DNA from: Nonomuraea soli | GTDB lineage: Bacteria > Actinomycetota > Actinomycetes > Streptosporangiales > Streptosporangiaceae | NCBI RefSeq assembly: GCF_013761175.1 | Contig: NZ_JACDUR010000006.1 | Span: 866,427 to 930,426, forward strand | DNA: 64,000 nucleotides | Direction of reading: 5' to 3' | Shown here: positions 58,734 to 64,000 of the stretch, in pieces | Numbering within the stretch: position 1 is the stretch's first letter | How the letters are laid out: every line of letters starts with the position of its first letter | Position numbers and translations under genes: made by a program | Notes under the pieces: generated by a model | What the model saw: the letters and a program-made list of their open reading frames with translations, nothing else | The model's database searches: none | Told to the model about the DNA's origin: nothing

Positions 58734-59729
58734 ATGGGACTCGCGAGTCGCCTCTACCGCGGCGAGATCGACGTCGACTTCGTCGGCAAGCGCAAGCTCT
58801 GGTACGGCCTGTCGGCCTTCCTGCTCGCCATTTCGATCGTGGGCATCGTGTTCAACGGCCTCAACCTGGGTGTCGAGTTCACGGGCGGTTCCGTCTTCAC
58901 CTTCAAGACCGGGCAGCCCGCCACGGTCGAGCAGGTGCGAGCCACCTTCAGCGAGGAGGGCGTGCACCAGCCGATCGTCCAGCAGGCCGGTGACGGCTGG
59001 CGGGTCACCACCGAGACCCTCGACGCCAACCAGACCGACCAGATCAGCCAGGCGATCGTCCAGCAGTACCAGGTCGCGCCGAAGGACATCAGCAACGACC
59101 TGATCGGCGCCTCCTGGGGCGGCGAGGTCGCCACCAAGGCCTGGATCGGCCTCGGGGTCTTCATGCTGGCGATCATCCTCTACCTGAGCATGGCGTTCGA
59201 GCCGAAGATGGCCCTGGCGGCCATCGTGGCGCTCATCCACGACCTGGTGATCACCGCCGGCGTCTACGCCTGGTCGGGCTTCGAGGTCACCCCGGCGACC
59301 CTGCTGGGCTTCCTCACCATCCTGGGCTATTCGCTCTACGACGCGGTCGTGGTCTTCGACATGATCAAGGAGGTCACCGCCAAGCTCGGCACGACCTCCA
59401 AGAAGACCTACACCCAGGCCGCCAACGACGCCCTCAACCACACGCTGATCCGGTCGCTGAACACCTCGCTGGTGGCCATCCTGCCGGTCGCGGCGATCCT
59501 GTTCATCGGCACCACCTTCCTGGGTGCGGGCACGCTGAAGGACCTGTCGCTGGCCCTGTTCGTGGGCATGATCGTCGGCACCTACTCCTCGCTGTGCGTG
59601 GCCACGCCGCTGCTGGTCACCCTCAAGGAGCGGGAGCCGAAGTACCAGGCGATCGCTCGCCGTCTGGCCGCCACCCAGGGCGGCGGGAAGGCCAAGGGCG
59701 GCAAGAGCGCCGCCGTGGCCAAGAGCTAG
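58734..59729 (+). CDS. secF: protein translocase subunit SecF
   Basis: 331 residues. It has six predicted membrane helices; GLNLGVEFTGGSVFTFK is the conserved segment after helix 1, and ALIHDLVITAGVYAWSGFEV with FLTILGYSLYDAVVVFDMI form the proton-coupled core (the D and R/Y positions are kept). It ends in a basic tail rich in Lys and Gly. It partners SecD and YajC in the membrane. Confidence 0.96.
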   Translation: MGLASRLYRGEIDVDFVGKRKLWYGLSAFLLAISIVGIVFNGLNLGVEFTGGSVFTFKTGQPATVEQVRATFSEEGVHQPIVQQAGDGWRVTTETLDANQTDQISQAIVQQYQVAPKDISNDLIGASWGGEVATKAWIGLGVFMLAIILYLSMAFEPKMALAAIVALIHDLVITAGVYAWSGFEVTPATLLGFLTILGYSLYDAVVVFDMIKEVTAKLGTTSKKTYTQAANDALNHTLIRSLNTSLVAILPVAAILFIGTTFLGAGTLKDLSLALFVGMIVGTYSSLCVATPLLVTLKEREPKYQAIARRLAATQGGGKAKGGKSAAVAKS

Positions 59730-59746
59730 ACACCGCTTCGACCGGC

Positions 59747-59780
59747 GCGCCTCCGTCCCCGATCATGGGGACGGAGGCGC
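59747..59780 (+). terminator. terminator after secF
   Basis: GCGCCTCCGTCCCC pairs perfectly with GGGGACGGAGGCGC around GATCAT, 17 bases past the secF stop. No T run. It may be a partial stop, because apt follows within 52 bp. Confidence 0.8.
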
Positions 59781-59831
59781 TGCGGTTTCACGAGCCCGAC
59801 CGCGTGCCGTACGACAGACTTGGAGACGTAG

Positions 59832-60338
59832 ATGAGCTGGCAGGACCTGATCCGGGACGTGCAGGACTATCCGCAGCCGGGCGTGCTGTTCAAGGACATC
59901 ACCCCCGTGCTGGCCGATCCCGGGGCCTTCGCCGAGGTGGTCGAGGAGCTGGGCGCGCTGTTCGACGAGGCCGACAAGGTCGTCGGCATCGAGGCGCGCG
60001 GGTTCATCCTCGCCGCGCCCGTCGCCTACAACATCGGCGCGGGATTCGTGCCAGTGAGAAAGAAGGGCAAACTGCCCGCCGAAACCCTGGAGGAGTCCTA
60101 CGATCTGGAGTACGGCTCCGCGACCATCGAGGTCCACAGCGACGCCTTCCGACCGGGGGATCGTGTGGTGATCGTCGATGACGTGCTGGCCACGGGGGGA
60201 ACGGCCGCGGCGGCCGTGGAACTCGTGAAAAGGGCGGGGGCCGAAGTGACCGGAGTGGCCGTGCTCATGGAGCTGTCGTTCCTCAAGGGACGCGAGCGGT
60301 TGCCCGGAGTCGACCTCCGATCCCTGGTGACTGTCTGA
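59832..60338 (+). CDS. apt: adenine phosphoribosyltransferase
   Basis: 168 residues. The PRPP-binding motif VVIVDDVLATGGTAAAAVEL, IEARGFILAAPVAYNIGAGF VPVRKKGKLP and the N-terminal DYPQPGVLFKDITPVLADP are typical. It salvages adenine to AMP. In actinobacteria apt commonly lies directly before relA, as here, linking purine salvage and stringent control in location if not in regulation. Confidence 0.95.
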   Translation: MSWQDLIRDVQDYPQPGVLFKDITPVLADPGAFAEVVEELGALFDEADKVVGIEARGFILAAPVAYNIGAGFVPVRKKGKLPAETLEESYDLEYGSATIEVHSDAFRPGDRVVIVDDVLATGGTAAAAVELVKRAGAEVTGVAVLMELSFLKGRERLPGVDLRSLVTV

Positions 60339-60383
60339 CGCTGGCTACACTGGGGGATCTGGACTCGGACGTGAGGAGTCTGT

Positions 60384-62684
60384 GTGCCCCGTGATGTGGC
60401 CGTAGACAGCGCGGCGAATGCCGAAACCGCCAACCAGGCGGCGCCGGCGGGCAGTCCTGCGTCGTCGTCGCGTCGTCGGAGGTTTGGGGGTGGGGCCATG
60501 AGCCAGGTGCTGGAACCGTTGTTCCGCACGGTCAGGGCGACCCATCCCAAGGCCGACCTGCGCCTGATCCAGCGCGCCTACGAGGTCGCGGCCCACCATC
60601 ACCGCGACCAGAAGCGCAAGAGCGGCGATCCCTACATCACCCACCCGCTGGCCGTGGCGACGATCCTGGCCGAGCTGGGCACCGACGACGAGACCCTGTG
60701 CGCGGCGCTGCTGCACGACACGGTCGAGGACACCGCCTACAGCCTCGACGAGCTGCGCGCCGACTTCGGTGACAAGATCGCGCTGCTGGTCGACGGCGTC
60801 ACCAAGCTCGACAAGGTCAAGTTCGGCGACGCCGCCCAGGCCGAGACGGTGCGCAAGATGGTCGTGGCCATGTCGCGCGACATCCGCGTGCTGGTCATCA
60901 AGCTGGCCGACCGGCTCCACAACATGCGCACCATGCGCTACCTGCCCGAGCACAAGCGCCACCAGAAGTCGCGCGAGACGCTGGAGATCTTCGCTCCGCT
61001 CGCCCACCGCCTAGGCATGAACACCATCAAGTGGGAGCTGGAAGACCTCGCCTTCGCGATGCTCTACCCCAAGCGCTACGACGAGATCGCCCGCATGGTC
61101 AGCGAGCGGGCGCCGCGCCGCGACCTGTTCCTGCAGGAGGTCATCGAGAAGGTCTCCGCCGACCTGCGCGAGGCGCGCATCCGCGCCGAGGTCAAGGGAC
61201 GTCCCAAGCACTACTACTCCGTCTACCAGAAGATGATCGCCCGCGACGTCGCCTTCGACGACATCTACGACCTGGTCGGCATCCGGGTCCTGGTCGAGTC
61301 GGTGCGCGACTGCTATGCGGCGCTCGGAACGATCCACGCGCGATGGAATCCTGTGCCCGGCAGGTTCAAGGACTACATCGCGATGCCCAAGTTCAACATG
61401 TACCAGTCGCTGCACACCACGGTGATCGGTCCCGAGGGCAAGCCGGTCGAGCTGCAGATCCGCACCCACGGCATGCACCACAGGGCCGAGTACGGCGTGG
61501 CGGCGCACTGGAAGTACAAGGAGGAGGTCGGCGCGGGCCCCTCCGGCAAGGTCAAGCAGGGCAACGACATGGCGTGGCTGCGCCAGCTGCTCGACTGGCA
61601 GAAGGAGACCTCCGACCCCGGCGAGTTCCTCGAGTCGCTCCGCTTCGACCTGTCGGTCTCGGAGGTCTACGTCTTCACGCCGAAGGGCACGGTCATCGCC
61701 CTGCCCGAGGGCGCGACCCCGGTCGACTTCGCCTACGCCGTCCACACCGAGGTCGGCCACCGCTGCATCGGCGCGCGGGTCAACGGCCGCCTGGTGCCGC
61801 TGGAGAGCCGTCTGGGCAACGGCGACACCGTCGAGATCTTCACCTCCAAGTCGCCCGACGCCGGGCCGAGCCGCGACTGGCTGAAGTTCGTCAAGTCGGG
61901 CCGGGCGCGCAACAAGATCCGGCAGTGGTTCTCCAAGGAGCGCCGCGAGACCGCGATCGAGGGCGGCAAGGAAGCGATCGGCCGCGCCATGCGTAAGCAG
62001 GGGCTGCCGCTGCAGCGACTGATGTCGGGCGAGTCGCTGCTGGCCCTGGCCCGCGACCTGCGCTACCCCGACGTGTCGTCGCTCTACGCCGCCGTCGGCG
62101 AGGGCCACGTCTCGGCCCAGGCGGTCGTGCAGAAGCTCGTGGCCTCCATCGGCGGCCTCGAGAGCGCCGAGGAAGACCTGTCCGAGACCGCGCTGCCCAC
62201 GCGCCTCAAGGGCCGTCCCAGGGGCGGCGGCGCGGGTGTCGTCGTGGCGGGCGACGGCGACGTCTGGGTACGGCTGAGCAAGTGCTGCACCCCGGTGCCC
62301 GGCGACGAGATCGTCGGCTTCGTCACCCGCGGCCACGGCGTGTCGGTGCACCGCGCCGACTGCACGAACGTGCAGCAGCTGAAGGAGCAGCCCGACCGCC
62401 TGGTGGAGGTCAGCTGGTCGCCCAGCGAAGACTCGGTGTTCCTGGTGGCCATCCAGGTGGAGGCGCTCGACCGGCCCCGCCTGCTGTCCGACGTGACCAG
62501 GACCCTGTCCGACCAGCACGTCAACATCCTGTCGGCGTCGGTGACGACCTCGCGCGACCGGGTGGCGATCAGCAAGTTCACCTTCGAGATGGGCGATCCC
62601 AAGCACCTGGGCCACGTGCTCAAGGCGGTGCGCAGCATCCAGGGCGTGTTCGACGTCTACCGGGTCAGCGGCGCGGGCAGCTGA
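60384..62684 (+). CDS. relA: bifunctional (p)ppGpp synthetase/hydrolase Rel
   Basis: 766 residues from GTG 60384; ATG 60498, where homology becomes strong (MSQVLEPLFRTVRATHP), is a possible shorter start. The N-terminal HD hydrolase domain is intact (YITHPLAVATILAEL, CAALLHDTVEDT), the synthetase domain follows (GRPKHYYSVYQKM, FDDIYDLVGIRVLV, MYQSLHTTVIGPEGKPVELQ), then TGS (EVYVFTPKGTVIALPEGATP VDFAYAVH), a zinc-finger-like region (CCTPVPGDEI) and a C-terminal ACT domain. It makes and degrades the alarmone for the stringent response. A candidate minus-10 TACACT lies at 60347-60352. Confidence 0.96.
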   Translation: MPRDVAVDSAANAETANQAAPAGSPASSSRRRRFGGGAMSQVLEPLFRTVRATHPKADLRLIQRAYEVAAHHHRDQKRKSGDPYITHPLAVATILAELGTDDETLCAALLHDTVEDTAYSLDELRADFGDKIALLVDGVTKLDKVKFGDAAQAETVRKMVVAMSRDIRVLVIKLADRLHNMRTMRYLPEHKRHQKSRETLEIFAPLAHRLGMNTIKWELEDLAFAMLYPKRYDEIARMVSERAPRRDLFLQEVIEKVSADLREARIRAEVKGRPKHYYSVYQKMIARDVAFDDIYDLVGIRVLVESVRDCYAALGTIHARWNPVPGRFKDYIAMPKFNMYQSLHTTVIGPEGKPVELQIRTHGMHHRAEYGVAAHWKYKEEVGAGPSGKVKQGNDMAWLRQLLDWQKETSDPGEFLESLRFDLSVSEVYVFTPKGTVIALPEGATPVDFAYAVHTEVGHRCIGARVNGRLVPLESRLGNGDTVEIFTSKSPDAGPSRDWLKFVKSGRARNKIRQWFSKERRETAIEGGKEAIGRAMRKQGLPLQRLMSGESLLALARDLRYPDVSSLYAAVGEGHVSAQAVVQKLVASIGGLESAEEDLSETALPTRLKGRPRGGGAGVVVAGDGDVWVRLSKCCTPVPGDEIVGFVTRGHGVSVHRADCTNVQQLKEQPDRLVEVSWSPSEDSVFLVAIQVEALDRPRLLSDVTRTLSDQHVNILSASVTTSRDRVAISKFTFEMGDPKHLGHVLKAVRSIQGVFDVYRVSGAGS

Positions 62685-62757
62685 CCCGGGACCGGCCCGG
62701 TCCCGGCGGCTCGTCCTGGTCCTGGCTCGTCCCTGGGCCCGGCCCGGTCCTCTCTGC

Positions 62758-63483
62758 CTACGGGCGCGTGTAGCCCGACAGCAGCCCGGTGTACTTCTTG
62801 GCCGGAGGCGTGCCGTACTCCAGCCGTTTGCTGGTGCGCAGCCCGAGGGCGGCGAGGCCCTCGGCGAGCTTGACCGCGGCGGTGACGCCGTCGATGACGG
62901 GGATGCCGATCTCGAGCGAGATCTCGTGGCAGAAGTCGGCCATGCCCGCGCAGCCCAGCACGACCGAGTCGCAGCCGTCGCGCTCCATCGTGGCGCGGCA
63001 GGCCTGCACGACGGCTTTGCGGGCGCCGGGCGACTCCAGGTCGAGCACGGGGATCTCGCAGGCGTGGATGCCCAGGCAGGCCTGCGAGAAGCCGTACCTG
63101 TGCATCAGGTCGAGCGCGCGCCCCGCCGTACGGGACAAGGTGGTGACGACGCTGAAGCTGCGGCCGACGAGTGTCGCGGTGTGCATGGCCGCCTCGGCGA
63201 TGCCGATGACCGGGGCGGCGGCCAGTTCGCGGGCGGCGTCGAGCCCCGGGTCGCCGAAGCAGGCGACGACGAACCCGTCGGCGCCGGGGTGCAGGGCGAT
63301 CTGTTCGAGCAGGCCGGGCACGGCCAGCGCCTCGTCGTAGTGGGACTCGATCGAGGCGGGCCCCATGGTGGGGTTGACGGCGACGACGGTGGTGCCGGAC
63401 GCCGCGACCGCCCGGGCGGCCTGACCGATGGCCTCGGTCATGCTCCGGGCGGTGTTGGGGTTGATCACGCAGATCAGGGTCAC
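62758..63483 (-). CDS. aspartate/glutamate/hydantoin racemase family protein
   Basis: 241 residues from GTG 63483 (AAGGA upstream); the longer frame runs through the divergent promoter region and is rejected. It has the two-cysteine racemase site: C75 in VACFGDPG and C178 in VVLGCAGMAD. The N-terminal ICVINPNTARSMTEAI is typical of hydantoin racemases. It likely inverts the alpha carbon of a hydantoin or acidic amino acid. It is divergent from an XRE gene by 132 bp. Confidence 0.85.
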   Translation of the reverse strand: MTLICVINPNTARSMTEAIGQAARAVAASGTTVVAVNPTMGPASIESHYDEALAVPGLLEQIALHPGADGFVVACFGDPGLDAARELAAAPVIGIAEAAMHTATLVGRSFSVVTTLSRTAGRALDLMHRYGFSQACLGIHACEIPVLDLESPGARKAVVQACRATMERDGCDSVVLGCAGMADFCHEISLEIGIPVIDGVTAAVKLAEGLAALGLRTSKRLEYGTPPAKKYTGLLSGYTRP

Positions 63484-63615
63484 GCGGGAATCCTTGGAGA
63501 GCGTCGTTCGAGCGTGGCCGGGGACGGACGGCTGCTGGGGTAGTTTCAACCATGTCGCTTCCCAGGGTGTGAAGCGATAGCTTAACACGAGGCGTTCGCG
63601 TGAAGGTTGTGTCAC

Positions 63616-64000
63616 ATGGCGGAAGAGCAGGACCTCGGGCGGCGGCTGCGCGAGCTGCGCGAGCGTTCCGGGCTCTCGCTCAGGGCGGTCGCGCGCGAGA
63701 TGGGCATCTCGCCCAGCGCCGTCTCGCAGATGGAGCGCGGCAGGATGCGCCCGTCCGTCAGCCGGTTGATCGCCTACGTGGGAGCCATCGGGGCGCCTCT
63801 GGCGGCGGTGTTCGACCACGCCGGCGAGGTCGCGAAGGCGGAGCTGTTCGCGGTGCGCCGCTCATGGGAGGCCGAGCCGATCGAGCTCGGCGGAGGGGTG
63901 AGCTTCCGGCGGTTGTCGCCGGTGCCGGTCCCGGGCGTGGAGTTCTTCGAGTCGACCTATCCCAGCGGCGCCGTCTCCACGGCGCACCGGGAACTGCTCA
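63616..64000 (+). CDS. XRE family regulator with cupin-like domain, partial (cut by window end)
   Basis: The first 128 residues are visible from ATG 63616. The N-terminal helix-turn-helix (LGRRLRELRERSGLSLRAVA, then MGISPSAVSQMERGRMRPSV) is of the Cro/XRE type, and the following FAVRRSWEAEPIELGGGVSF region begins a cupin-like ligand domain. XRE-cupin regulators usually control an adjacent catabolic gene, and the divergent racemase is the obvious candidate target. The C-terminus is outside the window. Confidence 0.85.
   Translation, partial: MAEEQDLGRRLRELRERSGLSLRAVAREMGISPSAVSQMERGRMRPSVSRLIAYVGAIGAPLAAVFDHAGEVAKAELFAVRRSWEAEPIELGGGVSFRRLSPVPVPGVEFFESTYPSGAVSTAHRELL

Noticed and set aside
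1..64000. CRISPR arrays
   Set aside because: All tandem repeats seen are short-period duplications without unique spacers, and no cas genes are present.

Overview
The window is GC-rich chromosomal DNA from a sporulating actinomycete, most likely in or near the Streptosporangiaceae (an inference from gene content and style; no rRNA is present). The signs are frequent GTG starts and short or absent leaders, a clear SsgB, phosphatidylinositol-mannoside genes without mycobacterial cell-wall genes, many F420/VOC/TetR/MFS-type accessory genes, and an AICE-type integration scar.

Backbone. The right half follows a gene order familiar from actinobacteria: thrS - HIT hydrolase - pgsA - PIM acyltransferase - pimA - pdxS - pdxT - yebC - ruvC - ruvA - ruvB - yajC - secD - secF - apt - relA. 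This encodes threonyl-tRNA charging, PIM membrane lipid synthesis, PLP synthesis, Holliday junction processing, Sec export, purine salvage and (p)ppGpp metabolism. It is interrupted by accessory islets. One of about 9.3 kb between HIT and pgsA holds a phosphotransferase, a KAS III with a divergent TetR, an MFS pump, a nucleotidyltransferase, a GHL10 hydrolase and EF-G2. One between pdxS and pdxT holds PhoD, MarR-MFS and an EEP hydrolase. One between yebC and ruvC holds a GNAT and a PucR-led operon that looks like N-acyl-D-amino acid uptake and breakdown.

Left part (1-24,400). It starts with a partial beta-hydroxyacid dehydrogenase divergent from a LysR regulator, then an aminodeoxychorismate synthase/lyase pair, a membrane Ser/Thr kinase, two divergent lipoproteins (LVIVD propeller and DUF305) and ssgB. 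A tRNA-Val(CAC) gene follows, with a 45-bp exact copy of its 3' end 2.29 kb downstream. Between the two copies lie a wrecked tyrosine integrase, a KorSA-like GntR gene and a truncated Nudix gene: the remains of an actinomycete integrative conjugative element. Next come a membrane-protein pseudogene with several frameshifts, AraC-VOC, tRNA-fMet, HD and HAD hydrolases, a cytochrome P450, a DUF2637-like membrane/HTH protein with a DUF2786 protein, phosphoglucomutase, an F420-type oxidoreductase and a GH25 lysozyme.

The right end has a hydantoin/aspartate racemase-like gene divergent from a truncated XRE regulator. No CRISPR array, rRNA operon, intact prophage or complete insertion sequence was seen. 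The most unusual items are the decayed AICE scar, the MarR operator that contains its own gene's start codon, the PucR D-amino-acid-type operon, the DUF2637/DUF2786 pair, and numerous short tandem duplications at gene ends.
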